NCBI RefSeq assembly: GCF_016195855.1
Contig: NZ_JACPYU010000026.1
Location: forward strand, 1-56,371
Length of the DNA stretch: 56,371 bases
Direction: 5' to 3'
Source of the DNA: Aquabacterium sp.
GTDB taxonomy: Bacteria > Pseudomonadota > Gammaproteobacteria > Burkholderiales > Burkholderiaceae_C
Below the pieces are notes generated by a model, which made no database searches, was not told where the DNA came from, and saw only the letters and a list, made by a program, of their open reading frames with translations. The position numbers and the translations under genes were made by a program. Of the stretch, positions 1 through 9,178 are shown one piece after another (the stretch's first letter is position 1; the number at the start of each line of letters is the position of its first letter).

Positions 1-183
1 ACAACTGACGTGACCGGTTCCATCGAGCTGCCCGCCGACAAGGAAATGGTCATGCCTGGTGACAACGTGTCGATCACCGTCAAGCTGATCGCCCCGATCG
101 CCATGGAAGAAGGTCTGCGTTTCGCTATCCGCGAAGGTGGCCGTACTGTTGGCGCCGGTGTGGTTGCCAAGATCCTCGACTGA
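1..183 (+). CDS. tuf: Elongation factor Tu, C-terminal fragment
   Basis: Open at the window edge; the frame reads [20 protein letters not shown] and ends in ..[14 protein letters not shown], the typical end of EF-Tu domain III. EF-Tu is the GTPase that delivers aminoacyl-tRNA to the ribosome in the cytosol. Only the last 60 codons are present; the stop is at 181-183. It lies 78 bases upstream of rpsJ in the same direction, the usual tuf-rpsJ order at the end of the str operon. Confidence 0.97.
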   Translation, partial: TTDVTGSIELPADKEMVMPGDNVSITVKLIAPIAMEEGLRFAIREGGRTVGAGVVAKILD

Positions 184-261
184 TTCGCATGACACCTGCC
201 CGTCTGCGGCCCTCGGGTCCTGACGGGCGTCTCATCGCTCTTTAATTAAAGGAAGTGTGTC

Positions 262-573
262 ATGGCACAACAGAAGATCCGCATTCGCCTGAAGGCGTTT
301 GACTACAAGCTGATCGACCAATCGTCGGCTGAAATCGTTGAAACCGCCAAGCGTACCGGCGCCATCGTCAAGGGTCCCGTGCCCCTGCCGACCCGCCTGC
401 AACGTTTCGACATCCTGCGCTCGCCTCACGTCAACAAGACGTCGCGTGACCAGTTCGAAATCCGCACCCACCAGCGTCTGATGGACATCGTGGACCCAAC
501 CGACAAGACGGTTGACGCCCTGATGAAGCTCGACCTGCCGGCTGGCGTGGACGTCGAAATCAAGCTGCAGTGA
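262..573 (+). CDS. rpsJ: 30S ribosomal protein S10
   Basis: 103 residues, the normal S10 length, beginning [19 protein letters not shown] and containing the conserved GPVPLPTR stretch. S10 is a 30S head protein and also the NusE partner of NusB in rRNA antitermination. A purine-rich Shine-Dalgarno (AGGAAG) precedes the ATG. In most relatives rplC follows directly. Here a terminator at 643-672 and three unrelated genes intervene, so S10 is probably transcribed with tuf and not with the other S10-operon proteins. Confidence 0.98.
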   Translation: MAQQKIRIRLKAFDYKLIDQSSAEIVETAKRTGAIVKGPVPLPTRLQRFDILRSPHVNKTSRDQFEIRTHQRLMDIVDPTDKTVDALMKLDLPAGVDVEIKLQ

Positions 574-642
574 TCCCTTGCTGCGCGGCGTGTGTCGCCT
601 GACACCGCCCGCGGACGCCGGTTCTGCTGGCGTTGAGGAATC

Positions 643-672
643 AAAAAAAGACCGCCCTGTGGCGGTCTTTTT
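643..672. terminator. Bidirectional intrinsic terminator after rpsJ
   Basis: Perfect 10-bp stem (647-656 with 661-670) around a CTGT loop, flanked by an A-run on the left and a T-run on the right. It can end rpsJ transcription on the + strand and the lipoprotein gene on the - strand. Confidence 0.9.
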
Positions 673-705
673 CATGGGCGTGCCACTTGGCGTGGCAGGT
701 CGCGA

Positions 706-2544
706 TCAGGACGCGGGTTGGGTCACCGAGACCACGATCTTCGCTGGCTTGGTGCCGTCCTGATAAGGTTGCAACACGACGGTGACCCCGCTGCTGCCTG
801 TCTTCAAGAAGTAACCCTTGCGAACGACGGTGGTGCCGCCACCGTTGACGGGCGCGCTCGCCACATAGTCCCGGAAGGTGAAGCCGTTGAAGTTGGCGGG
901 CGTGTTGATGGACAAGGTTTCCGGGTGCGTCGCGGAGGTGCCTGTTGTGCCTGTCAGTCGCGTGAAGCTGCTGGTGTTCGGGTCGACGGCGGTGATCGTG
1001 TGGCTCACGGCGTCGATGGCGGCAGGCACCAGGCTGCTTGTCCAGTTGAAGGAGATATTCCAGTTTGACGACACGCTGCTCAGGGCGGGCAGGCTGAGCG
1101 TGCGGACCTTGGTGGCGTACCCCAGGCTGCCATCACCCGAGCCGCCCGGGGTGCCGATGTTCGCGCTGATGGCAAAGTAATCCCCCTTGCCTGTCTTGTA
1201 GACAAAGAAGCGGTCCTGCCAGGGGCCGCCATCCGTCGTGTCGTTGGCGGAATGGTTGGTGAAGGTGCCATCGCTGCTCAAGGTGATCGGGCGCTGGAGG
1301 GATCGGGCGACGTCGTCCAGGTTGGTGCAGGTTGGCGAGGTGGTGGTGTCGAACCAGCAACCCTGCGTGAACTGCTCGTACCCGGTCCCGGTGATCGTCA
1401 TCGTGCCGTATCCGTAGATCCAGCCCGTGTCACCTGAGCCGGTGTCGGCCGTGTCGCCGGCGATGATGTTCCAGTTGCCAGTCAGCTCATCCAGGGTGTG
1501 CGATTGAACCGGCACCGCCACGAAGGCCTCGTTGGCCGAGGAGTGACCCGCCACGATGCCGGCAGGCGACACCACGATGTCGTCGCCCGAGCTGGACGTG
1601 AATCGGCAGGTGCCGTTGCTGGTCAAGGTGCGGCTCGTGTCGGCCAGCGTCGATGTGTCCGCACTCGTGAAGAAGGTGATGGCGGCGTTGCCCGCTTCGA
1701 TGCTGACGCGGAACTTCTGCACGGCAGCGCCACCGGTGCGGTTGGAGAACACGGCCCAGTAGTCGGCCGCGCGCAGCGCGTCGCAACCCCCGGCAGCCGG
1801 CTTGAGCAGCAACTCAGGAGCCAGGGCGCTGACGCCGCTGTCGGCGCTGGACGAGGTCGTGTTGGTGGACGCCGCCGAGCTGCTGGCGACCGTGCTGGTG
1901 AGGGTGCTCAATTGGCTGCCGGCGCTGGTCAGCGTGCTGGCCAGTGCGTCAAGCGCCTGGTCATAAGCGTTGCCACCGCTGCCGTTCACAGCGGCTTGCA
2001 GGGTGCCGCCCACCAGGTCGCTTGGCAAGCCGCTGGTGTCAATGCCGGCATGGGTGAGGATGTTGACCACTTCCGTGCGGGCGGTGCTCAGCTTGGTGTC
2101 CGTGATGGTGCTGCTCAGCGTGCTGACGTCGACGCTGCTCATGTAGGTCGTCGGGTCGGCGCCTGTCAGCTGGGCCACCATCAATTCCGTCAATGGCGTG
2201 ATGTTGGCGGTGGCGCTGCTGCCAGTGCCGGTGACCACGGAGTGCAGCGTGGTGCCGCCGCTGCTGGCTTCCAGCATGCAGGGCAGGCTACCGCCACTGA
2301 CGGTGACCGTGTAGCTGCCGTCTGTGTTGCTGGTGGCCGAGCCCGTGCCGGCCGCGCATTTGACCGTGACGGTGGCGCCAGACAGGGCTGCGCCGGTCGC
2401 GGCAACCCCGGACACGGTCAGGTTGCTGCTGCCGCTGCTGCTTGTCGAGCTGGATCCGCCGCCGCCCCCACATGCGGAGATGGCCAATGTGACCATGAGT
2501 GCCGAAGTGATGGCGCTGTAGCGAAGCAAGGGGGCGTGTTTCAT
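706..2544 (-). CDS. Ser/Thr/Gly-rich lipoprotein of unknown function
   Basis: 612 residues from the ATG at 2544. An upstream in-frame start at 2610 would put 22 charged residues ahead of the signal peptide and is unlikely. The signal peptide ends in a lipobox (I-S-A-C25) followed by a Gly5-Ser linker, typical of a lipoprotein anchored in the outer membrane. The first 250 residues are Ser/Thr/Ala-rich with repeated TGTGSS-type low complexity; the rest looks beta-rich with scattered Trp and aromatic residues and a few Cys. I recognise no catalytic motif. It is divergent from the response regulator at 2747 and sits inside the interrupted S10 operon. A surface or sensory lipoprotein linked to the neighbouring two-component genes is possible, but that is inference from position only. 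Confidence 0.75.
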   Translation of the reverse strand: MKHAPLLRYSAITSALMVTLAISACGGGGGSSSTSSSGSSNLTVSGVAATGAALSGATVTVKCAAGTGSATSNTDGSYTVTVSGGSLPCMLEASSGGTTLHSVVTGTGSSATANITPLTELMVAQLTGADPTTYMSSVDVSTLSSTITDTKLSTARTEVVNILTHAGIDTSGLPSDLVGGTLQAAVNGSGGNAYDQALDALASTLTSAGSQLSTLTSTVASSSAASTNTTSSSADSGVSALAPELLLKPAAGGCDALRAADYWAVFSNRTGGAAVQKFRVSIEAGNAAITFFTSADTSTLADTSRTLTSNGTCRFTSSSGDDIVVSPAGIVAGHSSANEAFVAVPVQSHTLDELTGNWNIIAGDTADTGSGDTGWIYGYGTMTITGTGYEQFTQGCWFDTTTSPTCTNLDDVARSLQRPITLSSDGTFTNHSANDTTDGGPWQDRFFVYKTGKGDYFAISANIGTPGGSGDGSLGYATKVRTLSLPALSSVSSNWNISFNWTSSLVPAAIDAVSHTITAVDPNTSSFTRLTGTTGTSATHPETLSINTPANFNGFTFRDYVASAPVNGGGTTVVRKGYFLKTGSSGVTVVLQPYQDGTKPAKIVVSVTQPAS

Positions 2545-2746
2545 GTTGGGCTGCCTGGGTCTTGAAAAATGGTGATAACCCAGTTTCGGCAGGCGTTGGC
2601 GCCGCTGCATCGGCCAAATGGTGGAGCGGGCGGCAGGCGCAGCGTATCGGGCATGCGAATGTGTGCGGTTTTGTGCAAAAACCAGACAGGCTCACGCAGG
2701 CCTTGCGGCATCATCGACTTCTGCATCAGCAAGCTTTACCGAAACG

Positions 2747-3424
2747 ATGCCCCATACCGCCTGTCTGCTTGTTGACGATCACGTGATGTTGCGCGATGGC
2801 CTGGCGCTGCTGATCGCTCAGCGCCACCCGCAACTCAGCTTGCAGGTTGCTGGCACCCTGAGAGAGGCCATCGACATCCTTCATGGCGCGCCGTCCCTGC
2901 AACTGGTCTTGCTGGACCTGAGCTTGCCGGACAGTGAGGGCGTGATCACCCTGGTTCGTTTGCGCGAGGCGGTGCCTGGTGCGCGCACCATCGTCTTGTC
3001 TGCCGATGAGCGCCGGGAAACCGTGATGGCGGCGCTGGATGCGGGGGCGGCCGGTTATATCCCCAAGACGGCCGAGTGGACGGTGATGCAACGTGCGCTG
3101 GACGCCGTGCTCGACGGTGCGGTGTTTGTGCCCGATGAGATCTTGCGCGGGTCGTATCCGGTCGACCGGGAGCGGGGCTCGCCTTCTGGTGACCAGGACC
3201 TGGGCTTGTCGCTGCGCCAGATGGAGGTCTTGCGTTTGCTGGTGGAAGGCAAGTCCAACAAGTTGATCGGCAAGGAGCTTGATCTGGCGCCCTCGACGGT
3301 CAAGACCCACTTGAACAGCATCTTCAATCGCCTGGCCGTCAACACACGGACGCAGGCCGTGGTGGAGGCCGCTCGGCTGGGTTTGCACTTGAGCGCGCGA
3401 CGCCGCGCGGGCGACGCCACCTGA
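2747..3424 (+). CDS. NarL/LuxR-family response regulator
   Basis: 225 residues from ATG 2747 (MPHTACLLVDDHVML). The frame is open upstream, but an earlier start would add 43 residues before the receiver domain. The receiver domain has the acidic pair D10-D11 and the phosphoacceptor D57 (LLDLSLPDSEG). The C-terminal LuxR helix-turn-helix is at about 152-212 (LRQMEVLRLLVEGKSNKLIG..STVKTHLNSIF). It should be a DNA-binding transcription regulator controlled by phosphorylation. Its stop codon abuts the stop of the convergent hybrid kinase at 3425 with no spacer, the two forming TGATCA. The kinase is the likely partner, since the same pairing occurs again at 13765-16265. Confidence 0.9.
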   Translation: MPHTACLLVDDHVMLRDGLALLIAQRHPQLSLQVAGTLREAIDILHGAPSLQLVLLDLSLPDSEGVITLVRLREAVPGARTIVLSADERRETVMAALDAGAAGYIPKTAEWTVMQRALDAVLDGAVFVPDEILRGSYPVDRERGSPSGDQDLGLSLRQMEVLRLLVEGKSNKLIGKELDLAPSTVKTHLNSIFNRLAVNTRTQAVVEAARLGLHLSARRRAGDAT

Positions 3425-5815
3425 TCAGTGCGTGCTGCCTTCGGGCTGGCGTGCAGGCAGCAACGCAGCCACGGCGCTTGACAGGGTCTCGCCGTCAAAG
3501 GGCTTGTGCAACACCGGGATGCCGGATCGGGCCAGCGTGCTGACGTCCTGCGGCGCGGTATCGCCGGTGATGATCAGGGCGGGCACACGGCGCGGCGCCC
3601 AGTGCCGACGCCAGGCGGCGACGATGTCGATGCCGCTGCCATCTCCCAGCCGCTGGTCGGTGATGAGCAGATCGGGTGGGTGAGCGGTGCGCGGCATTTT
3701 CAGGGCCTGAAGGGCGCTGTGCGCGTCGTCGTGGCGGGACACCTGGGCGCCCCACGTTGTCAGGCTGAGCGCCAGCGCATCGCCGACGTCCGGGTCATCC
3801 TCGACCAGCACCACCTTCAGGTCTTGCCAGATGGTCGTGGGGGTCGCCGGCGTGCGCTCGCCTTCCGTGACCGGGGTGGCGCTTTCCACCACAGTGGAGA
3901 AGCAACTGCCTTGCCCTTCGACGGAGCGCAGCGTGATGGGCGTGTGGAGCAGCGCGGCGGCATGGCGCACCAGTGCGAGCCCAAGGCCCATGCCCTGGGA
4001 CGCCCGCCTGCCGGGGTTGTCCAGTTGCACAAAGTCTTCAAAGATCATGTCTTGTTGTGATGCCGGGACGCCCTGGCCCGTATCCCAGACGGCCAGCTTC
4101 AGGTGATGGGGGCCGTGGCGACGTGCGCCGATCAGCACGCCACCGTGGTGGGTGTAGCGCACGGCGTTGCTGATCAGGTTGCGCAGGATCTGCTCCAGCA
4201 AGACAGGGTCCGACCACACGGCCAGGCCGGGCGCCATGCGGCAGCGCAGTTGCAGGCCTTTGCTGGCCGCCGCCGCGCGCTCGTGCGCCAGCACGCGCTC
4301 CACCAGGCTGTTGAGCGGGACGACCTGCCAGTGGACCTGCACGGCCCCCGCTTCAAATCGGGACAGGTTCAGCAGGCCCTTGAGCAGGGCATCCAGGGCC
4401 TTGATGGCCTCCGTCAGCCGGTCCAGCAAAGGGAGGCTGCCGCTGTCCTTGAGTTGCTCGCGAAGCAGCCCTGCCAGCAGGCTGATCGTCACCACGGGTT
4501 GGCGCAGATCGTGGCTGGCCGAAGCCAGGAACCGGGTGTGTGCCGTGTTGGCCGCTTGCAGGGCCTGCGTGCGCTCGTCCACGCGCTGCTCCAGCTCGAC
4601 GCTGTGCCGCTCGCCGGCCTCCAGCGTGCTGGCAAAGCGGTCCAGCAGGGCGTTGGCCACAATCAGCAGGGTCAGCGGCGAGGCATATGGCAGCCAGAAG
4701 GTGTCCTGCACCGAGGTCACGCCGCGTATCAGCAGGTAGTCATGGGCTGCCGCCAGGAACGCGATCAGCAAGCCGATCGGCAGGCCGATCTGCGCCATGT
4801 TGCTGCGATGCGCGCGCGTGAAGACCAGCCACAGTGCCGGCAAGGACATCGCCAGCAGCACGGGGTAGCTGAGATAACGCCATGGCATCAACGCCCCGTA
4901 GGCAGCGGCGCCGAGCCCGGTGCCCAGCAAAAACAAGCTGCCGCCACTCAGCAGCCGGTGGTACCAGCGCCAGTTGGTGGCGGACCAGGCCAGCGCGAAC
5001 TGACCCAGCAAGGTGGCGCTGAGAACCTGAACGGCATAAAAAGCGAAGTCGCTGAACGCGCCGGGGCTGACCGTGCCCACCACGTAATAGCCCATATTGC
5101 GCAGTGACACGATGGTCCACAGTGCGCCGAACAGGCCCAAGGCCTTGTCGTGACGCCGGCGCCACCAGAGCATGACCATGAACAGGGACAAGCCGGCGGC
5201 GGCCATGTTCAAGGCCTGGGGTAGGCGGACATTGAGCAGCAACTTGGTCTCGAAGCTGGCACGCAGGTCATCGGCGGGGCCGCTCCAGACCGCCGACAGC
5301 CCGGCGCGAACGGCGTATTGCACCTCGATGTCGATCCGGTTGTGCCCTGGTTTGAGCAGGGCCGCCGGCAGGTTCACGAAGCTGGGCGTGGGAAAGGGCT
5401 TGTGCCCTGGCCCGCCGGCGTTCATGGTGTCTTCCACCGTGGCGCCGTTGACGGCGATCACATGGTGGGAAGACAGCCGGTCTATGCGCAGGGCCCAGGG
5501 TTGGGTGGCGGGGCCGTCCAGCATCAAGTCGAGGGCGTAGCGCCCTGCGCCGCTGCGCACTTGCAGGTCCTGCGCCCAGGTGTGGGGCAGGAGGACGGCG
5601 TGAGGGCCGGGCGGCACCAGGGCCCTGGCCTGCCTGGACCCGGGTGAGGGCGTGTCGTCGTTACGCTGGAGGGTAAAGGTCGCCTGCGTGAGTCGCCGGG
5701 CGGCGACGTCCGATTCCAGCCCGGCGTGGGCGTTGATCGCCAGCCAAACCAGCAGGCCACCCAGAATGGTCAGGGCCCAAGCCAGTGGTTTTTGCCATGA
5801 ACGCGCTTGCTGCAT
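3425..5815 (-). CDS. Membrane hybrid sensor histidine kinase with C-terminal receiver
   Basis: 796 residues. Order: an N-terminal membrane segment (10-28); an extracytoplasmic region of about 160 residues; a block of about seven hydrophobic segments (200-390) resembling 7TMR-DISM sensors; a coiled coil (398-425); HisKA with phospho-His H435 in ASASHDLRQP; a HATPase domain with N550, the DTGQGV and GMGLGLALV boxes; and a receiver domain with D720 (LLITDQRLGDGSG). This layout suits a kinase that autophosphorylates and relays through its own receiver. It is convergent with the LuxR-type regulator at 2747 and shares the intergenic region 5816-6095 with the rplC operon, from which it diverges. The ligand is unknown. 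Confidence 0.9.
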   Translation of the reverse strand: MQQARSWQKPLAWALTILGGLLVWLAINAHAGLESDVAARRLTQATFTLQRNDDTPSPGSRQARALVPPGPHAVLLPHTWAQDLQVRSGAGRYALDLMLDGPATQPWALRIDRLSSHHVIAVNGATVEDTMNAGGPGHKPFPTPSFVNLPAALLKPGHNRIDIEVQYAVRAGLSAVWSGPADDLRASFETKLLLNVRLPQALNMAAAGLSLFMVMLWWRRRHDKALGLFGALWTIVSLRNMGYYVVGTVSPGAFSDFAFYAVQVLSATLLGQFALAWSATNWRWYHRLLSGGSLFLLGTGLGAAAYGALMPWRYLSYPVLLAMSLPALWLVFTRAHRSNMAQIGLPIGLLIAFLAAAHDYLLIRGVTSVQDTFWLPYASPLTLLIVANALLDRFASTLEAGERHSVELEQRVDERTQALQAANTAHTRFLASASHDLRQPVVTISLLAGLLREQLKDSGSLPLLDRLTEAIKALDALLKGLLNLSRFEAGAVQVHWQVVPLNSLVERVLAHERAAAASKGLQLRCRMAPGLAVWSDPVLLEQILRNLISNAVRYTHHGGVLIGARRHGPHHLKLAVWDTGQGVPASQQDMIFEDFVQLDNPGRRASQGMGLGLALVRHAAALLHTPITLRSVEGQGSCFSTVVESATPVTEGERTPATPTTIWQDLKVVLVEDDPDVGDALALSLTTWGAQVSRHDDAHSALQALKMPRTAHPPDLLITDQRLGDGSGIDIVAAWRRHWAPRRVPALIITGDTAPQDVSTLARSGIPVLHKPFDGETLSSAVAALLPARQPEGSTH

Positions 5816-5880
5816 CCGATCAGTGTCCCTCAGGCCGCGCCAGCGGGCATCGGGTGAAAGGGGGAGGTTTCAGGTGGCAG

Positions 5881-5909
5881 TTGCGTATTAATGCGGCATT
5901 TGGTATGAT
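5881..5909 (+). promoter_or_regulatory. Predicted sigma-70 promoter of the rplC operon
   Basis: TTGCGT (5881-5886) and TATGAT (5904-5909) are separated by exactly 17 bases and lie about 185 bases before rplC. The -10 matches consensus at five of six positions. A promoter is needed here because rplC is cut off from rpsJ by a terminator and three genes. The transcript would have a leader of about 180 nt. Confidence 0.65.
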
Positions 5910-6065
5910 CGCAGGCTTTCCCGTAATGGGTGGATTGCGCGTTGCCTAAATTTTAAGCAACAAGCGGCTGCCCCAGCAGGAATTCGAAGGCGCCTTTCAT
6001 GTCTGTACGAGTGAGTGGCGCCGAAAGAGTCGGCCCGGCCAATCGATGTCGGGCTTGTGTAAAAG

Positions 6066-6082
6066 GCCTCCAATTGTGAGGC
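6066..6082 (+). promoter_or_regulatory. Small hairpin just before the rplC ribosome-binding site
   Basis: GCCTC (6066-6070) pairs with GAGGC (6078-6082) around a 7-base loop. It lies just before the GGAG Shine-Dalgarno and rplC ATG at 6096. It could modulate rplC initiation, but the stem is short and no L4-type autoregulation can be shown. Confidence 0.3.
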
Positions 6083-6095
6083 TGGAGAAAAAACC

Positions 6096-6770
6096 ATGAG
6101 TCTTAGCAATCGCCTCGGATTGCTGGGCCGCAAGGTGGGCATGATGCGCATCTACACAGACGACGGCGATGCCGTGCCTGTGACTGTGCTCGACGTGTCC
6201 AACAACCGCGTGTCCCAGGTCAAAACCGTTGAGACTGACGGCTACACCGCTGTGCAAGTGGTGTTCGGCTCGCGCAAAGCATCGCGCGTGACCAAGCCTG
6301 AAGCTGGCCATATGGCCAAAGCTGGTGTGGAAGCTGGTGAAATCACCCGCGAATTCCGCGTCGCTCCTGAAGTCGCCGCCGATCTGAAGGCCGGTGCCAC
6401 CATTGCCCCCGCCACCCTGTTCCAGGCTGGCCAGCTGGTTGACGTGCAAGGCACCTCGATCGGTAAGGGCTTCACGGGCACCATCAAGCGCCACAACTTC
6501 GGTTCGCAACGTGCTTCGCACGGTAACTCGCGTTCGCACAACGTTCCTGGCTCCATCTCGATGGCGCAGGATCCTGGCCGCGTGTTCCCTGGCAAGCGCA
6601 TGTCTGGTCACGCAGGTGACGAGACCGTGACCACGCAAAACCTCGACGTCGTGCGCGTTGACGAAGCCCGTCAACTGCTGCTGGTCAAGGGTGCGGTGCC
6701 TGGCGCCAAGGGTGGCTTCGTCACCGTGCGTCCTGCAGTCAAGGTCAAGATCAAGAAAGGGGCCAACTGA
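6096..6770 (+). CDS. rplC: 50S ribosomal protein L3
   Basis: 224 residues; starts [20 protein letters not shown] and carries the conserved L3 region [20 protein letters not shown] and the [20 protein letters not shown] loop that reaches the peptidyl transferase centre. It is an early 23S rRNA-binding protein. First gene of the truncated S10 operon here, with a GGAG Shine-Dalgarno; its TGA overlaps the rplD ATG by one base. Confidence 0.98.
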   Translation: MSLSNRLGLLGRKVGMMRIYTDDGDAVPVTVLDVSNNRVSQVKTVETDGYTAVQVVFGSRKASRVTKPEAGHMAKAGVEAGEITREFRVAPEVAADLKAGATIAPATLFQAGQLVDVQGTSIGKGFTGTIKRHNFGSQRASHGNSRSHNVPGSISMAQDPGRVFPGKRMSGHAGDETVTTQNLDVVRVDEARQLLLVKGAVPGAKGGFVTVRPAVKVKIKKGAN

Positions 6771-7393
6771 TGGCACAGCTGGAACTCCTGAATGAACAGG
6801 GTCAAGCTGCCTCCAAGGTTGAGGCTTCTGACACCGTGTTCGGCCGTGAGTACAACGAAGCCCTGATTCATCAGGTCGTCGTCGCTTACCAGGCCAATGC
6901 CCGTCAAGGTACCCGCGCCCAGAAGGACCGCGAGACCGTCAAGCACACCACCAAGAAGCCCTGGCGCCAAAAAGGCACCGGTCGCGCTCGTGCTGGTATG
7001 TCGTCCTCGCCTCTGTGGCGTGGCGGTGGTCGGATCTTCCCGAACAGCCCTGACGAAAACTTCACCCACAAGGTCAACAAGAAGATGTACCGCGCCGGTA
7101 TGGCCGCCATCTTCTCGCAGCTGGCCCGCGAAGGCCGTCTGGCTGTGGTGGACTCGATCACGGTCGAAGCCCCCAAGACCAAGCTGCTGGCTGCCAAGCT
7201 GAAGGCCATGAACCTGGACCACGTCCTGGTCATCGCTGACACCGTGGACGAGAACCTGTTCCTGGCCGCTCGCAACCTGCCCAACGTGCTGGTGGTTGAG
7301 CCCCGTTACGCCGATCCCCTGTCCCTGGTCCATTACAAGAAGGTTCTGGTCACCAAGGGCGCGATCGACAAGCTGCAGGAGATGTTCGCATGA
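6770..7393 (+). CDS. rplD: 50S ribosomal protein L4
   Basis: 207 residues with the L4 signature [20 protein letters not shown], the extended loop that lines the exit tunnel. In Escherichia coli L4 also represses its own S10 operon through the rpsJ leader. In this genome that leader would not control rplC onward, because rpsJ is separate. The start overlaps rplC by one base and the end overlaps rplW by four (ATGA), indicating translational coupling. Confidence 0.98.
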   Translation: MAQLELLNEQGQAASKVEASDTVFGREYNEALIHQVVVAYQANARQGTRAQKDRETVKHTTKKPWRQKGTGRARAGMSSSPLWRGGGRIFPNSPDENFTHKVNKKMYRAGMAAIFSQLAREGRLAVVDSITVEAPKTKLLAAKLKAMNLDHVLVIADTVDENLFLAARNLPNVLVVEPRYADPLSLVHYKKVLVTKGAIDKLQEMFA

Positions 7394-7707
7394 GCACTCT
7401 CACCAAATTCGATGAAAGCCGCCTGCTGAAGGTGCTGGTCGCTCCGATCATTTCGGAAAAGGCCACCGCCGCTGCTGAAGAGCGCGGCCAAGTGCTGTTC
7501 AAGGTGCTGCGCGACGCCACCAAGCCCGAGATCAAGGCCGCTGTTGAGCTGCTGTTCAAGGTCGAAGTGAAGTCGGTGCAAGTCCTGAACCAGAAGGGCA
7601 AGACCAAGCGTTTCGGTGGCCGTACTGGTCGTCGTGACCACGCCAAGAAGGCCTTCGTGGCCCTCAAGGAAGGTCAAGAGCTGAACTTCTCCGGGGAGGC
7701 TGCGTAA
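7390..7707 (+). CDS. rplW: 50S ribosomal protein L23
   Basis: 105 residues; contains [15 protein letters not shown] and the basic loop [22 protein letters not shown]23 sits at the tunnel exit and is the docking site for trigger factor and SRP. It overlaps rplD by four bases and is followed at two bases by rplB. Confidence 0.98.
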   Translation: MSTLTKFDESRLLKVLVAPIISEKATAAAEERGQVLFKVLRDATKPEIKAAVELLFKVEVKSVQVLNQKGKTKRFGGRTGRRDHAKKAFVALKEGQELNFSGEAA

Positions 7708-7709
7708 TC

Positions 7710-8534
7710 ATGGCTGTCGTTAAAGTCAAACCAACCTCGCCTGGCCGCCGTGGCGTGGTCAAGGTGGTGCACAAGCACCTGCACAAGGGCAAGCCGGAAG
7801 CGTCGCTGCTGGAACCCCAGAAGCAGAACTCTGGCCGTAACAACAACGGTCACATCACGGTTCGCCACAAGGGCGGTGGTCACAAGCACCACTACCGCGT
7901 GGTCGATTTCATCCGTGACAAGGATGGCATCCCCGCCAAGGTGGAAAACATCCAGTACGACCCGAACCGCACGGCTCACATCGCTCTGGTGGTGTATGCC
8001 GATGGTGAGCGTCGCTACATCATTGCTCCCCGTGGCCTGGCTGCAGGCGCCACCGTGATCAGCGGCTCTGAAGCCCCGATCAAGGCCGGCAACACGCTGC
8101 CCATCCGCAACATCCCCGTGGGTTCGACCATCCACAACATCGAACTGAAGCCTGGCAAGGGCGGTCAGATCGCTCGTTCGGCTGGTACGTCCGCTGTTCT
8201 GATGGCTCGCGAAGGCACTTACGCTCAGGTCCGCCTGCGCTCCGGTGAAGTTCGCAAGATCCACATCGAATGCCGCGCCACCCTGGGTGAAGTGAGCAAC
8301 GAAGAGCACAGCCTGCGTCAATACGGTAAGGCCGGTGCCATCCGCTGGAAGGGTATCCGCCCGACCGTTCGTGGCGTGGCCATGAACCCGGTGGACCACC
8401 CGCACGGTGGTGGCGAAGGCCGTACTGGCGAAGGTCAAGTCCCTGTGTCCCCATGGAACACACTGACGAAGGGCTATCGCACCCGCAACAACAAGCGCAC
8501 GCAGACCTTCATTGTGTCGCGTCGCAAAAAGTAA
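7710..8534 (+). CDS. rplB: 50S ribosomal protein L2
   Basis: 274 residues, normal length, with the conserved C-terminal [20 protein letters not shown] including the histidine needed for peptidyl transferase function. L2 bridges the subunits near the catalytic centre. Start [19 protein letters not shown] two bases after rplW; rpsS follows after 13 bases. Confidence 0.98.
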   Translation: MAVVKVKPTSPGRRGVVKVVHKHLHKGKPEASLLEPQKQNSGRNNNGHITVRHKGGGHKHHYRVVDFIRDKDGIPAKVENIQYDPNRTAHIALVVYADGERRYIIAPRGLAAGATVISGSEAPIKAGNTLPIRNIPVGSTIHNIELKPGKGGQIARSAGTSAVLMAREGTYAQVRLRSGEVRKIHIECRATLGEVSNEEHSLRQYGKAGAIRWKGIRPTVRGVAMNPVDHPHGGGEGRTGEGQVPVSPWNTLTKGYRTRNNKRTQTFIVSRRKK

Positions 8535-8547
8535 GAGGTAGGCTGAT

Positions 8548-8823
8548 ATGGCTCGTTCTCTTAAAAAGGGTCCTTTCATTGACCACCACTTGGCCGCCAA
8601 GGTCGAGAAGGCTGTGGCAACCAAGGACAAAAAGCCCATCAAGACCTGGTCGCGTCGTTCGACCATCCTGCCTGAGTTCATTGGCCTGACGATTGCTGTG
8701 CACAACGGCAAGCAGCACGTGCCCGTGTACATCCAGGATCAGATGGTTGGCCACAAGCTCGGCGAGTTCGCCCTGACCCGTACGTTCAAGGGTCATCCAG
8801 GCGACAAGAAAGCCAAGAAATAA
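8548..8823 (+). CDS. rpsS: 30S ribosomal protein S19
   Basis: 91 residues; [20 protein letters not shown] and the [20 protein letters not shown] core are diagnostic. S19 binds 16S rRNA in the head of the 30S subunit with S13. It lies between rplB and rplV with short spacers and its own Shine-Dalgarno (GAGGT). Confidence 0.98.
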   Translation: MARSLKKGPFIDHHLAAKVEKAVATKDKKPIKTWSRRSTILPEFIGLTIAVHNGKQHVPVYIQDQMVGHKLGEFALTRTFKGHPGDKKAKK

Positions 8824-8835
8824 GGAGCAGCGACG

Positions 8836-9165
8836 ATGGAAACCAAAGCAATCGTTCGCGGTGTTCGCCTCTCTTGTGACAAGGGTCGTCTGGTTGCAGA
8901 CATGATCCGTGGCAAGAAGGTCGACCAAGCCCTGAACATCCTGGAATTCACCCAGAAGAAGGCCGCTGGCATCATCAAGAAGGCTCTGGAGTCGGCAATC
9001 GCCAACGCCGAGCACAACGACGGTGCTGACATCGATGAACTGAAGGTCAAGACCATTTATGTGGAGCAAGGCACCACGTTGAAGCGTTTCACCGCCCGAG
9101 CCAAGGGCCGTGGTAACCGCATCAGCAAGCCGACTTGCCACATCTATGTGACCGTGGGCAACTAA
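8836..9165 (+). CDS. rplV: 50S ribosomal protein L22
   Basis: 109 residues; [33 protein letters not shown] at the start and the beta-hairpin region [21 protein letters not shown] near the end, which lines the exit tunnel and is a site of macrolide-resistance changes in other bacteria. Preceded by an AGGAG Shine-Dalgarno at 12 bases after rpsS. Confidence 0.98.
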   Translation: METKAIVRGVRLSCDKGRLVADMIRGKKVDQALNILEFTQKKAAGIIKKALESAIANAEHNDGADIDELKVKTIYVEQGTTLKRFTARAKGRGNRISKPTCHIYVTVGN

Positions 9166-9178
9166 GCAGAGGCTGACT

